From Eutreptiella sp. 'Long Island Sound 2002' (lineage: Eukaryota > Euglenozoa > Euglenophyceae > Eutreptiales > Eutreptiaceae), in NCBI GenBank assembly GCA_964036045.1, contig OZ038380.1, positions 63,286,591 to 63,350,590 of the forward strand: a DNA stretch of 64,000 bases, in the 5' to 3' direction. A program made the translations under genes and the position numbers. Each line of letters starts with the position of its first letter. Position 1 is the first letter of the stretch. Shown here in pieces: positions 1-11,394 of the stretch. The notes under the pieces were generated by a model. That model was not told the origin of the DNA and made no database searches. It worked only from the letters and a program-made list of their open reading frames with translations.

Positions 1-730
1 GGTGGTCCGAGCCGATCACCTCGGGGTGTGCCATGCCGCGAGCCCGGACGCTTTCCCGCAGGGACCACGGCAAGAGGGGCTCGTTGACCAGGAAGGTGTC
101 CACGCTGTGCTGGGACGGGTGGAGCGTGGGGGTCATGTCCTCCTCGCCGGCCGCCGTGGCCCTCCGGAAACCGCAGGCCTCCCAGCCCGCTCGCAAGTGC
201 TCCGTGGCCGGGTTGGTGGTGGCATCCATGTAGATGTTGGTGTCGCCGGCGATGACCAGGGGGTGTCTCCCACCAAGGCTGCGCGCCGTGGCATACATTT
301 GTATGTCGGCCCAGAACGCCGCCCGTCCCGCCCACGGGGAGCAGCCTGCTTGCGGCACACGGACGTTGATGAGGGTGAGGCCTCCCCCGTCCGTGCGGAT
401 CTCCAGGGCGGCGGCCCTCCCGGGGACAATTTCCGTGAAACTGAGCACCTCGTGCTCCGCCACGTACTTGCTGCTGACCGCGGTGAGGAGGCCCCCCCCT
501 CTCGAGGTGGAAGTGGCTCCGGTCTCCGCCAGCCAGCTGCTGAAGAAGGGGGTGTACCCCTTGTCCCGGAGCGCCGCGGCCACCTGCATCTCCTGCGCCC
601 AGGTGGCGATCCCTGTTTCCTGGAGCATGATGGCAAAGCCCCCCTCCTGGGGTAGCATGCCGGTGATGAGTTGCTCCTTGTCGGTACAGGCCGCTGGCCC
701 CCGGCGGTGCCGGAGCGTGTCCCGGAGGGA
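1..730 (-). CDS. LINE-a APE-type endonuclease (EEP fold), partial at left edge
   Basis: In LINEs this domain nicks target DNA to prime reverse transcription. Translating the minus strand from about 730 gives the ordered motifs of the endonuclease/exonuclease/phosphatase family: LQETG (catalytic Glu) near 620, a GG-rich segment, a strand with INVRVP, AGDTN (the GDxN site) near 250, a conserved Asp in SVDTFLVNE near 100, and GSDH at the window edge (the SDH catalytic His). The frame follows a TAG at 731-733; the first ATG is at 656-658. Nothing shows whether the full ORF2 is intact. Family assignment is firm; the LINE clade is not. Confidence 0.8.
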
Positions 731-808
731 CTAGTCTGGCAGTACGAGGCCGTTGCGCAGGTTCCACAACAGGAGCCATAGGGCGTCGCCCGCCATGTCC
801 TCCTGGAG

Positions 809-3686
809 TCAGCTATCCCGCATCGGCATCACCGCTGGGTCCGCCGGCGCAGCCAGGGCATCCGGCTGCGCCGGGGCCATGGGGTTCGAGCCATTTCCCA
901 GCGGGGCCCACAGGGGGGCCAGGGGGGCCGGGGGAGCCAGGGGGGCCAGGGGGGGCAGCCCCGCGGGGATGGACCCTGGTTGGGCCGCACCGCCGGTCCC
1001 TGGGGCCGCCCCGGGTGCCTCCTCATCGCCGTCTGCGTGGTCGGCCGCCTGGGGCGGGGGGCGCTGGGCGTACGGGGCGTGCCACGGGGACCTCCGTGCC
1101 CTCCCTTGCAGGATGTTGGAGGCCGCCTTCTTGTCGTCCACCGGGGCTGCTGCGTGCACCGCGTGCCACGCCAGGTGTTCCAGCATTGCCCCGCTTGTGC
1201 AGTACTTGTCTGCACACAGGGGGCATTTCGTTGGCTCCGTGGCCCCTCGCGCCGGGGGGAGCGGCACCGACTTCTGGATGGCGCCCTCTGCTGCTGGTTC
1301 GAAGGGCAGGTTGGCCAGTGGAACCGTGTGTGGTGCCAGTGTGCGGTCCGGGGCCGCCGCATCGAGGGCTCGTGTCGCGGGCGCGGGCCCGAGACTCCGG
1401 ATGGCATCACGCTGCGCGTCTGCTTGCAGCCACGTTTGCCAGTGCGTGGAGCCGATTTGGCGGTCGGGTTTGCCCCGCCATCGCAGGTCGTGGAAGGCTT
1501 GTAGCCAGTGGTACACTGTGGTCGGGACCGCCAGCTGGAGCTCTAGGTCGGCGGGGTGCGCCGCTGCCGGCCACACTCCCAGCCTAGCCGCCCGGGCGTT
1601 GTCCTTCAGCCTGACCTGGAGCAGGAGGGCCTGGTGTTCGCCCTCCCGTAGCGCCTTGACGATCATGCGGGTACAGTCTGCCACGCGGACCACGGCTTCG
1701 GGCCCTGGCAGGCGCTCGGGGTCGCAGACGACGATGTGCGCATCTGCCGGGCTGAACATGCAGACCACCCACTGCGGGTTCTGCTGTCCCCGTTTGGCCA
1801 CCGCCAGGGTAGCCGCCGGGCGGGCGTGCGTGATTGGCCCCGCGTGGAGGTCCGGGACGTCCGTGGCCCTGATGGCGTCTCCCTGCCACGCGGCCCGTAG
1901 ATGCTCCTCCTGGTCGGGGCTCCACACCAGTGCGGGGGGGTTGACCCATCCCGGTTCCTGCCTCTTGTTAGGGGCGCTGACGGTGTGTAGCAGGACTGCC
2001 TGCGGCCAGGGGTCCGCAGACATATAGTAGGCCTGCGTCGGCCCCGGCTGCCAGTCGACGTGGGGCAGGCGCGGGAATGCCCCTTGCCTGGCGGTGCTGT
2101 GCCAGACAGTCCAGCGGCCCCCGGCCAGGACGTGCGACCAGCCCTCCGGCGTGGCCGTGCAGGATGGCCTGGTAGCCTGCCGTCTGCAGCACCAGTGCCT
2201 CCCCCTGCTGAGGCCCGGGAGGGGGTGTGCCATCGCCCGCATCCCAGACGCGGGTGCGCCCGCGGAGTGTGGCGTGCCACGGGTGTGGTGCATCGCGCTT
2301 CGGCCTTTGTATGCTTCCCGCAATCTGCGCCGGGACGTGGTGGTGGACGAAGCTCTCCCCGCCGTCCGCCAGCAGCGCCCCCGCGACATCGTACAGCTGC
2401 TCCGCCGTGAGGGGTGCCGTCGGCGCGTGCGTTGCGGCCAGCCGGCGAGGCTGCGTGTCGCGGCAGCGGACGTGGGGCAGCAGTTGCGCCGGCCACGCCG
2501 CCATGGGACCCATGGTGACGGCCGCGACCGCAGACGCCAGCGCCGTGCGGTCCGCTGGTCTGTACTGCCAGAGCCCCGTGGTATCTCGGGCGAGGTGCCT
2601 GCAGGCTGCCATCCAGGCCACCGCTCCGCAGTTCGTGACGTCCGGTTCACCACCATCCGCGCCGTCGCGTCCCCTTTGTTGTACCGTGGTGGCGGTGTCG
2701 AGCAGGGGGCCCTGCTGCAGCGCCTCCGGGCCCGGCCCCGGCGAGAGGGCGGGCGGGACTGGCTGCAGGAAGCCCTGCGCGCCTCGGCGCTCCGGGTGCG
2801 TGTGGTACGGGTTTTGCCGGCGGTGTTCCGGGGCCGCCCGCGGTAGGAGGAGGAGTTGGGGTAGGTACCAGTGGCCTTCCGCGGCGGACAGGTTGCGGAG
2901 CGTCAGCCACTGTTCCACCACGCCTCCCGGGTGCGCGGCCTCGGCGCGGCGCTGCAACCCCAGGCGGCCTAGGCGGTTGGACGTGCCCGCGGGTCGGATG
3001 TGGGTCTGCGGGTAAAGCACCCACAGCGGCTCCAGCGCCAGGTCTAGCACCTCGTCGTTGAGCTGCTCCGTGAGAGCCGACGCCCTGTGCAGGGCGTGGC
3101 AGACCCCGGGTGTGGGGGCCGCGAGCTGTTCGAGCACCGGCCCCGGCGGGTACCGTGCACCCGGGTTCGTTAGCCACTCCCTGGTGTGGCTCAGTATGGC
3201 CCTCCATACGTCCCTCGTAAAGGCGTGTTTGGGGGGCCAAAGAGGGGACCATCCGTAGGAGGCGGTGGCACGCCGGCGGCGATCGCATGGGCTGTGGGGC
3301 GGCCGCGGTGATCAACCTGCATGCCGTGCCGGGCACGATCGCCCACCATTCCACGGTCCCCATGCCCTCGGCGTGGAGCAGCGCCTGGCCCTGGACCATG
3401 GGGAAATAGGGGCTCGAGCGCCCGCCTCCTTCCTTCCACCGTACCCAGGCCGCCCCCGCCTGCAGGCTGAGGAGCAGGGCCACGCCGGGGAGGAGCGGCT
3501 GCGGGAAAGCCCCCTTGACGGCTTGAGTGGCGTGGGCCAGGGTGCCCATGGGCAAATACCACAACGGGAGGACCAAGGGGCCCGGCAGCGGCTGCGCCTC
3601 CCCCGCGTCCCATTGCCACTCGGAGTCTGGCGGGGCGGCCGGGACTGTGCCCGTCTGCAGGAAGTGGCGTGCCCTCTTGTCGGGGT
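809..3686 (-). pseudogene. LINE-a ORF1-like protein with C2H2 zinc finger, frameshifted
   Basis: A plausible protein can be followed from about 3686 to the stop at 809-811, but in three frames: about 3686-3260, then to about 2145, then to 811. The last frameshift lies in the GGAGGGC run near 2145, where the text passes smoothly from one frame to the next. Near the C-terminus (about 1240-1180) is C-x2-C-x12-H-x3-H, a classic C2H2 finger, followed by an Ala/Pro-rich tail. In LINEs, ORF1 proteins bind element RNA; that role is inferred from position. Downstream, the same frame continues into the endonuclease after TGA 809-811 and TAG 731-733. No known ORF1 family recognised. Confidence 0.6.
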
Positions 3687-4236
3687 GCATACATTGCAAC
3701 TCAGGATGAAATATTTTACATGTTTGAGAAAAACTGATTGGAAAACTGCCCCAAGGGCTCACTCTCATCCAGAGTGCCATCTTGAGATGTGCACTCTTTG
3801 TTTTTGGGTCCCATAGGTGCTGAGGTGGCATGGCTTGTGGCGCTGAGGTCACTGCCATGTCACATGGGATAATCCTACTTAGGTAGGCTGACTGGGTATT
3901 TAACCCAGGACCTCTCAAAAAGAGTTGCCCCAGCCCCTTAGGGTGCATACCACTAGGACAGCTAAGAATTCATGAGAAAACATAGATAAATTCATAGGCT
4001 CTGCCTTCAGTATATCAGTGCCTCAGTCACCCAGGAAAAGATGTTTTAGTGCTTATAGCTTGGGGATCAAGGGGTCCACACAACATCCTGATTTAGTGTT
4101 TGGTTCCATAGGTCAAAATGTGTCATCACCCATTTGGGTTGGGCCAATACTAAGATAAAAATGCATGAGTGCTTAGAGCACCTCTAATACAACTAAAGTA
4201 TACCCTATAGCATTTGGAAAAGCACTTTTTCTTACT
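3687..4236 (-). repeat. Gyp-1 3' LTR
   Basis: This segment matches 14221-14768 over its whole length, in the same orientation, with scattered substitutions and small indels. On the plus strand it starts GCATACATTGCAA and ends CACTTTTTCTTACT. Its inner edge touches a C6 run (G6 on the coding strand). It contains a tRNA-like stretch at 3884-3965. Confidence 0.75.
3884..3965 (-). other. tRNA-like sequence inside the Gyp-1 3' LTR
   Basis: 82 nt on the minus strand resemble a class II tRNA: TGTCCTAGTGG fits a pol III box A, a short hairpin stands where a long variable arm would be, and GGTTAAATACC is a one-base-damaged box B. The better copy is at 14418-14499. Confidence 0.5.
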
Positions 4237-4246
4237 CCCCCCTTGT
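4237..4246 (-). other. Polypurine tract of Gyp-1
   Basis: On the coding (minus) strand the bases just before the 3' LTR read ACAAGGGGGG. A purine run in this place primes plus-strand DNA synthesis in LTR elements. It supports reading the 3687-4236 repeat as an LTR. Confidence 0.5.
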
Positions 4247-6453
4247 GCTGTGCTGGCCACCACTGTCGCATTTTCAGGAAAAAGGGATTTTTTCTTGGCC
4301 TTTCCTTGGTTTCGACACCTACTTTAGAATACCTAAAGCTTCCCTAACACTGGAAAAGAGCGCTTTACCATGGCCAGCGACTCTTGCTGCATTGTTAATG
4401 ACAATTTTCCAACAGAAAACTCAGCGCTCTTGGCGCTGCCGGGGTTCCTGTGGCTTGGTGGGGTTGGAATAGGGCATGCGAAGACCATATGCATTTGCAT
4501 CCCTCCCTCCAAGCTGCAGCGTAACACAACCCAACGCCAGACTCTCGTAAGACGCTCGACCCAAGTCTCATTGAACCTGATGGAGACACCTGTCCTGGTA
4601 CTGGGGCGAGGGTGCGCTGATTTAATTAGAATTGCCCCTTGGAGGGGTCTTGATTCTGGTTCAGTCTCCTGCTGCTGCTTTTCGGCCCGAACAGCCGTCT
4701 ACTCAACGAGGCTTTGCGAGGACGTCTGTACAACAGAGGAGTGGGAGGATGAGGGACGAATCCACGCAAACGCGAAGCGACAACACCTAAATCCGTCAAA
4801 TGACGGCCTAGAATTTTTCTGAAGGCACACACCTGGACAGAATCCAATTGTCCATCAGATGCACATTTTTATAAAATTTGTAGTCATCTCTTTATTTTTT
4901 CAATCAAGAAATTCTTACGCAGAAAAAGACGGCACGCAGGAGCGGCTCCTAGCGAAGCGCCGGAAAATAAAGAATTAATAAGATTATAAACGTATGTTAC
5001 GCAGAATGACGAAAATGACGAAACACACATGAATAGACTAACATAAAGATTACACCCACATTGACATTCAGACTTCAAGATTCAAGATTTGAAATATCAA
5101 CAGGAGGACTTCAATGAATCAGGTATTAACCACAGGTGTGCTCGTCTCGTATGCAGCATGCACATTGCTCGTCACGTGTCTCCGTGAACGTGCCTTGTAG
5201 CAGGCTAACAAACGATAGAGGGATAGATGAGAAAGATTGCAGATGATTAGAGGTAAGTCCAGGGTGATTAGACATACACACATATGCATAGCGTCGTTAA
5301 TTGCTTGTGTCTCGCTTTTCGCTCACCCTGCTTCACTCTCTGGCGGTGAGTAAGGTAGGTAGGCCCAGGTGGGGCCACCCCCTGGTGGAGTTCGTGATTG
5401 TGGGTAAGATTAGGAAGAGAAACAGCGGTTGACCCAGATTGACGGTAGACTCGTGCATGCTCGTGCATTCAAACACCCATTAAAGGGTAGGCCACGCAAA
5501 ATGCGCACGGTAAACCTTGTTTAGGTTACCCAGGGGCTCCACCCCACGTTCTCTAACAGAACGGGTGGCGTTCCTTAAGCTTGCTTCGTTGATAGGGGCG
5601 TTTGTGGACAGCGTATTATAGGGCCATCTGAGAAGCGTATAATACATGGAGATGGTCTTGGTTCCTCCTCTGCAAACGCTCCTGCATCCCCCTTTGCTCT
5701 TCAGGTGGGAAGGTCAGGGTGAACTGGTGCAGTCTGAAGCCGTGCTAAAATGTACGGCGCTGATCACATAAACAACAAGCTACGACTCGGCCAAGAGGGG
5801 CAAGCGTAGCCCGACATATTCAGCATTCACGCTGTGCACGCCAGAAGAGCACCCCTTCCCTCCAAGGCCTCACAGGGAAACGTGTTGTGGCGTCCCTGTT
5901 AGGCCACAGACGCTTAGTAGCTCTGTGTTTTCTTGCAAACTCACAGGTGAGCCGCTAGGGCCCTTGTCTTCATCTTTAACGCCACCCAGTAGAGCGTGCG
6001 TGTAGGAGTGGTAGTCCTGAGTGGTGCCTTCAGCCAGTTGCAGTAGCGCTCGCCCACCAGGATGGTGCCACTGTAGGGTGTGTAGGACCTGTAGTGCGTG
6101 TGTCACTGTCCCACCCGTTTCCTGCAATTTTAGCGGGGTTGGTGGGCAGTGGCAGTGGTTAGGCTAGATTTTGGCCATCGTAGCAAAATGGCGTTTTCAA
6201 GCCTTCATACCTTTTGGCCACCCCTCCCTGTAGTAGACAGATAGGTACGGAACACAATACCTGGATTAGTACGCTGGGTATTCCCCGAAGTTTTTGCGCC
6301 ATCACAGAAACTGGGCGCTTAGGGGAGGGGAGACCCAGGGCGTACCCCGTGGCATCGGTAAGACAACCCTCCAGGTTTAACAAGCGTGCAGACTACGGTA
6401 TAATTAGGACACCACTTTTGCCGCTTGCTCTCAGGACCTTAGGAATAGCACAC
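4237..6453 (-). other. Gyp-1 3' noncoding region
   Basis: About 2.2 kb between the chromodomain end and the 3' LTR, long for a gypsy element. It is AT-richer than the coding part. The only open stretch of note on the coding strand is 5870-6127 (85 codons), which resembles nothing I know and could be the remnant of an extra 3' ORF. No structural RNA seen. Confidence 0.5.
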
Positions 6454-6774
6454 TCACACATACGCTTGGGCAGGTAAGGGTAAGGTTCCGTCCCTAGCTT
6501 TAGTCTTGGAGGCAAGCGTCTCAGGGAGCCTCAGCAACTCACCAACGTTGTTCTGGGACAAGTAGTCTAGCAGAACTGAGTTTAGGCGTCGCTCAGGTAG
6601 AACAAACGGAAAGAGGGATTCCCAGGTGGCCTCTTTGACTCCAATCCCTTCCCAGAGGGTGAGGAAGCGCCAACCCTGGCGATAGCGGTGGCGTAGGACA
6701 GACTTCACCAGGTAGAAGCCCTCCTTAGCCATCTCCTCAACGTTCATGTCGGGGAGTTCCCCTTCCACTTCCAT
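6454..6774 (-). pseudogene. Gyp-1 chromodomain (C-terminus of pol)
   Basis: The minus-strand translation has FYLVKSVLRHRYRQGW, then FLTLWEGIGVKEATWE, then a C-terminal helix ending near LDYL. This is the chromodomain pattern (E/YxVExIL..., YLVKWxGY...TWEP) found at the end of pol in chromoviruses, where it guides integration to marked chromatin. WEGIG for WKGY and the displaced aromatic positions show divergence or decay. It is out of frame with the integrase upstream (frameshift near 6970). Confidence 0.7.
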
Positions 6775-6926
6775 AGGGCTCGCAGCCCCTTGTAGGTCTA
6801 GGGCGGCGATTTCTTCGTTGTTCAGCTCCCACTCCTCACCACAGAGGTCATCAGGATCATAGTAGCGCTTCAGGTGTTAAGCAGCGCACACCAGGGTCCC
6901 CCCTAGACGGGGAGATCACCGCACGG

Positions 6927-8192
6927 TCATACGGTGTCCATCCACAGATAGAATCTCGTAGGGCCCGAAGATTGGTCATTGCTGGTAGAGCGTGGCCAGG
7001 CGGGTAGTCGGCTGTGGTGCACCAGCACCCAGTCCCCCTCTTGGTAGGTTGCCGGTACTCGGTGCTTGTTCTTCTTGTTCCACTGACGCTCCCTCACTCT
7101 CTGGAGCATAGCCTTGGCCTTGTCCACCTTCGCTTGTTGCTCTTCGACCCACTCACCCACGGAAGAATGGGTGTCCTCTGGATTGGGGGCATGTAGGAAC
7201 CACGCCGGGCGCCCTAGGAAAAGCTCATGGGGCGGGTAGCCTGTGGCCGAACTCTCTTAGGAGTTCATCATCAAGGATATGACGGGGAGTAGTCTCACCC
7301 AGTCTCTGGTGCGCTCAGTTTTGCACCATATCCTTACATTCTCCTTGAGGACACGGATCCGTCGCTCACATAGGGGGTTGCTCGTGTGAGAGTAGGGGAT
7401 CCCCGTAGACACCTGGACATCGAGGGATCTCAGGACCCTCTTGTACCAGCCGGTATCTGAGCGTACGTATTCGTCCTCATCGGAGTTGATCTCCTTGGGT
7501 GCCCCATAGACACAAAACCACTCCTCCAGGAGTATCTTGATAGTCTCCTCCCCGGTAATGTGCTTGGTACATGGGAACACCCTGGTAAACCTGGTCAACC
7601 CACAGGTTACCACAAGGGCGAAGTCATAGCCCCCGAAGATCGGCATCTCCGTGTAGTCCACGTATAGAACACTGTTAGTACAGTGAGGGATGGGCAGGGT
7701 CGAGTAGAGACCTCAGTCCCTAATATCCCCTGGTTTGCAGGATCTACACGGGCACTTGTCCACGATAGGCTGGAGGGTTTTCCGCAGTTGGTCGTCAGTC
7801 CACGTAGTGTGCAACCACTGCTTGAATAGCCTCAGGGTACGGTCAGCACCCACATGACCGCTGGACTCATGGGTCCACTTCAGCAGCGCTGGGACTCTGT
7901 CACTGGGTACCACAATGCGGTCCTCGTGCCAGAGGTAGCTCTTGTCCCTCTTCCACTGATCTTGGTTGACCAGGAGGGGTTCAAGGCGTTTCTCCAGGCG
8001 CTTGTAGATATCCCCAAACTCCTTCAGGTACTCCGATTGTTGGAGTCCATCCAGGGGGCGTATCATAGTCATGTTGAGGTCCCAGTGGACGTCCATACGG
8101 CTGAACGCCTCCTTAGCCAGCGCTTCAGACCGGGCACCAATCAGGGCGTCGAAGTTGTTGCGGCTGATGTAGTCTGCACACTCGTTCTTCAC
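6927..8192 (-). pseudogene. Gyp-1 integrase (zinc-binding, core, C-terminal), broken by stops
   Basis: One frame holds the whole integrase with stops at 7713-7715 and 7257-7259. In order: the H2C2 zinc module HESSGHVGADRT...CPCRSC (about 7880-7730); the catalytic core with Asp in DYTEMP, Asp in NSDEDEYV and Glu in NPLCERRIRVLKENVR; a segment with PHELFLGRPAWF as in many gypsy elements; and a C-terminal GDWVLVHHSRL patch. TGA at 7713 replaces a codon inside the protein, so it reads as mutation and not as gene structure. The enzyme would insert element cDNA into chromosomes. Confidence 0.8.
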
Positions 8193-8262
8193 TCCCTGGA
8201 CATGGTGTACCGTCAGCCGTAGTTGGCTGAGGTAGGTCCACCAGCGCCGTAGCTTGGCCTTC

Positions 8263-9475
8263 TCAGGTGGGGGGCCCTTGGTCGCACAGCCAGACCACAG
8301 GGCTACTCCCCATCAGTCGTGCTTGTGAGGATAGCACCAGCATACCCGCGAGCAATTCCTGCTCATAGGTGGAGTAGTTCCCCCTGGCCTGGTTCCGTTT
8401 GCAGTTCCAGTGTCCCAGAGGTACTAGGACCCACTTGTCGTCAGGGTAGCTGTGCTTGAGAGTTTCATCTCGGTTGAGACCTTCAGTCCCCCATTGGGAA
8501 ATAGCCGAGTCGAACTCCTCCTTCTCTAGTGCTTGCCATTCGAACAACGTTCCACCACCGCCCACATTGGGGGCGTCGGTCACCAGGAGAATCTCCCCTT
8601 GTGCCCTAGGCACGCCCAAGCACTTAGCGTTGGCCACCTTGTCTTTGAGCTCGTCAAACGCTTGCCGCTCTTGTGGGCCCCAGCGCCAAGTAGTACTCTT
8701 CTTGATCAGGTCCGTCAGAATGGCGCTGGTGTAGGTGAAGTTTTTGATATGGCGGCGAAAGAAGTTGCACGCCCCAATGAAACTGCGTACATCATGAAGT
8801 GCTTTCCTGGGGTCTTTGTGTCGTTCCTTAGCGTCCATCAGGGGTTTGGCCTTAGAGGCCGCTGGGGTCCACCACCCATAGCCAACGTCAAACTCCAGGT
8901 ACTGCATGGTCTCCCGCATGAACTCACACTGCTCCAGCTTGAGTCGTGTGGTTCTCTTGGCAGACCGCAAAGAACTCACCCAAGAGGATTAGGTGGTCCT
9001 CCTGGGTATTGGTCCCGAGGCATACATCGTCGATGGGTGCTTCCATCTGGGCCCTACGGGATATGAGTTCCTGCACCTTAGGTCTCCTTCGTAGGATGGA
9101 CAAGATCTCGTTCATCAGCTCTTGAAACAGAGCGGGTGCGTTGGCCACGCCAAACTGCATGACGTTCCACTTGAACACCCTCCCCTGAGGGGTGATGAAG
9201 GCTAGTAGCTCCTGAGCGTTGGGCGTCAGGTCCACCTGCCAGAATCCGCTCCTCTTGTCCATCTTGGGCTTGTAGCGACAGGAGGCTATCTTCTCAAGGG
9301 TAGCCTCCATATTAGGAATGGACCCTGAGTTGTTCAGCGTTTTCTTGTTCAGCTCTCCATAGTCCACTACCAGCTGTTTGGCTGTAGACCCAGGTTTAGC
9401 CACCAGGAAACAGGGGCTGCAGTGTTGGGGTAGTCCCCGTCCTTGCACTCCAGGACTAGGCCAGCGTCGATACAT
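8263..9475 (-). pseudogene. Gyp-1 reverse transcriptase and RNase H, frameshifted
   Basis: Two frames joined near 8950. The first (8924-9475) has RT motifs QLVVDYGELNKKT, MDKRSGFWQVDL, NVMQFGVANAPALFQ and the catalytic pair in APIDDVCLG, where the usual Y/F-x-D-D has become PIDD. The second (8263-8979) has the RT thumb (RSFIGACNFFRRHIKNFT) and an RNase H core starting LLVTDAPNVGGGGTLFEW, with YSTYEQELLA further on. The entry into RT from the protease frame is another frameshift near 9430. Several frame changes make it non-functional. Confidence 0.85.
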
Positions 9476-11391
9476 TCTTGTATCTGGCGCTCAATCTCGT
9501 CGGCCTGCTCTTTAGAAGCCGGATAGGGTCTCCTCCGGATCTTGTGACCCACGAACTCGGGTTTCAGCTTGAGGTCTATCTGTACCAGCTTGTCACATGA
9601 GGCTGGGTGTGGTAGTTCACCGAACACCTCCAGATAGGTCCTTAAAAGCGTCTGCACCCGCGGGTCCAATAGCTTGATCTTGTCCTCCATGTCCTCTTCA
9701 GAGTGTAAGTTGCTTGCCCCCTGAGTAATAGACGTCAGGAGGTGATCCTCCACCGACTCTTCGCCCTTGGTAGTGTCCTTCAACCCTTGGTAGGCATAAA
9801 GTAGGTCTTGTTCAATCATCTCTGGTGGACGATGGCAACATAGGCAGGCTCGAGGGGGTTCACATACAGATTCCTCCGAGAGGTCGTCCTCCTCTGGGGT
9901 CCTCACATGGGCACCCCACACGCTCTTCATGAGCTTAAGATCTATTCCCCTTTTCCAGGTGGTGATCTTCTGTTCGAGGTCCTCCTTCAATTAGGATGAA
10001 TATCCCATACGTCCTTGCTTCAGTGGCCATGAGCTGTGGGTAGGCTTAGCGTAGCATAGCCTTTTTGCCACCAACCTCCTCTTGGAGTCCACATACTCCC
10101 TCAGCCTGGATCGGGGATCTAGCTCTTCGTCCAAGGGGTCTTCCACCCTCATGGAGAGTAGGGGTTTCAGTGGGGCGACGTACTCGGCGTTCTCCACTTC
10201 CTCCGCACAGGTCTGCACGAAGAAGGCGTCGTGCTCAGTTTCGTCATCTGAGTGAATAGAGCTAGGGAGCTCGGAAAGTCCACACTCAGAGACTCCATCA
10301 GGAACAGGTACATGGCAGGGAGAGTTGGGGGTGTTGGTGTTAGTCACGAAGTATTCATCTACCCCGGGTATAGTCTCAAAAGCATCTTGCGGTCGTAGTT
10401 GATCCTTCAAGTCACCCAAGGCGAGTCCATCGCTTTCTCGTTGTATAGCCTGGACCAGAGTCGAGTCCAGGTCCTCCCAGGGGATCGAGGTAAGACCTCC
10501 GTCCACCACGCTGAGCATACTCCCCCATCCGGGTGTCCCAATAGGCGTCTTACGCTTCAGAGGCACGTAGATGGCCTCATCAGGTAACCGAACAGAGCCG
10601 ATAGTCAGCCTGTCCAGGAGGGTTCGCCAGTACTCTTTGCCCCCATGGGCTCCCCAATCGGGGGAACACAGGACCATACGGGAACGTTCCAGGGCCACCT
10701 TGGTCAAGACCGTCCCCAGTCCACTGAACCTGGGGTTCCCGTAGGCCATCTCGAAAGAAGGCCAGTAAAATTTGTAGCTGCAGTTCTTCCCCTGGCTGCA
10801 GTAAAGGTCCAGGACATGTTGCTTGTCGCTGGCGAACAACTCCCCACTCAGGTCTTCTCTAGAATAACGGAACCCCTTCAGACCTTGGTCTAGGACTTCC
10901 CCCAATAGTTGATAGTCCTCAGTTTTGGAGGCTGCCATCATGTTCGAGGGCTCCTCCTCCGAAACCCTCAGGTAGCTCGAGGTGTGTTCCGACTGCTCCA
11001 GTAGCACGGACTCTCTGCCACTGCCGTGGTCCACATAGAGAAGGTAGGGCGCTTGCAGCGTCGGGGATTGTATCTGGGAGTGCTGCACGAAGAAGTCAGT
11101 CCCCAATGCAAAGTCAAAGGCCCCAGTGTCCATCACATAGAACCGATGGGTGAGAGTTCGGGAGCCCATAGGTACCTCCACTTCACAGTCCCCGCAGCTG
11201 TGCACCACATGTCCATCCCCCATTCGTATAGCCGCGGTGGTCAGGCTGTTCTTCAGGCTCCCACAAGGTAAAATTTTCTTGGCCACTGTAGATATGGTGG
11301 CTCCAGTATCCAATACACCCAGGTATTCACGTCCCCCTAGTCGGATACGTACCCAGAACACCAGGTCCAGGGCCCCACCGGAGCGTCCCCG
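9367..11391 (-). pseudogene. Gyp-1 protease, Dam-like domain and RT N-terminus
   Basis: This frame is the direct continuation of gag past the TGA at 11392-11394. It opens with a retropepsin, VLDTGATISTV (catalytic DTG, about 11310) and ALGTDFF further on. At about 10830-10490 follows a segment with VLDLYCS, YGNPRF, a helix, then RMVLCSPDW and SVVDGG. This is the same domain as in the other three gypsy elements here and resembles phage N6-adenine methyltransferases; NPRF sits where NPPF/Y is expected. A TAA at 9991-9993 interrupts the frame, which resumes to 9367 with the linker and N-terminal RT region (HKIRRRPYPASKEQADEIE). Confidence 0.75.
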
Positions 11392-11394
11392 TCA
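11392..11394 (-). promoter_or_regulatory. Gag-pol boundary stop UGA-CGG of Gyp-1 (readthrough candidate)
   Basis: Gag ends CPAEF, TGA, and the very next codons CGG GGA CGC continue in the same frame into the protease. UGA followed by CGG is one of the recognised leaky stop contexts, known for instance from plant RNA viruses. Gag and pol of Gyp-2 and Gyp-4 are arranged the same way with UAG. Because this copy has other damage, mutation of a sense codon cannot be excluded here on its own. Confidence 0.6.

Larger units (their letters stand above)
1..3686 (-). mobile_element. LINE-a, non-LTR retrotransposon fragment
   Basis: The minus strand encodes an ORF1-like protein with a C2H2 zinc finger, followed directly by an APE-type endonuclease, the order of an ORF1 plus ORF2 LINE. 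The reverse transcriptase would lie left of position 1. The right end stops at 3686, where the Gyp-1 repeat begins, so LINE-a is either truncated there or split by Gyp-1. ORF1 holds at least two frameshifts, and two in-frame stops separate it from the endonuclease. The copy is decayed but not ancient, since long stretches still read as protein. Confidence 0.75.

Noticed and set aside
4370-4822. 150-codon plus-strand frame in the Gyp-1 3' region
   Set aside because: Antisense to the element, no motif, and a length expected by chance.
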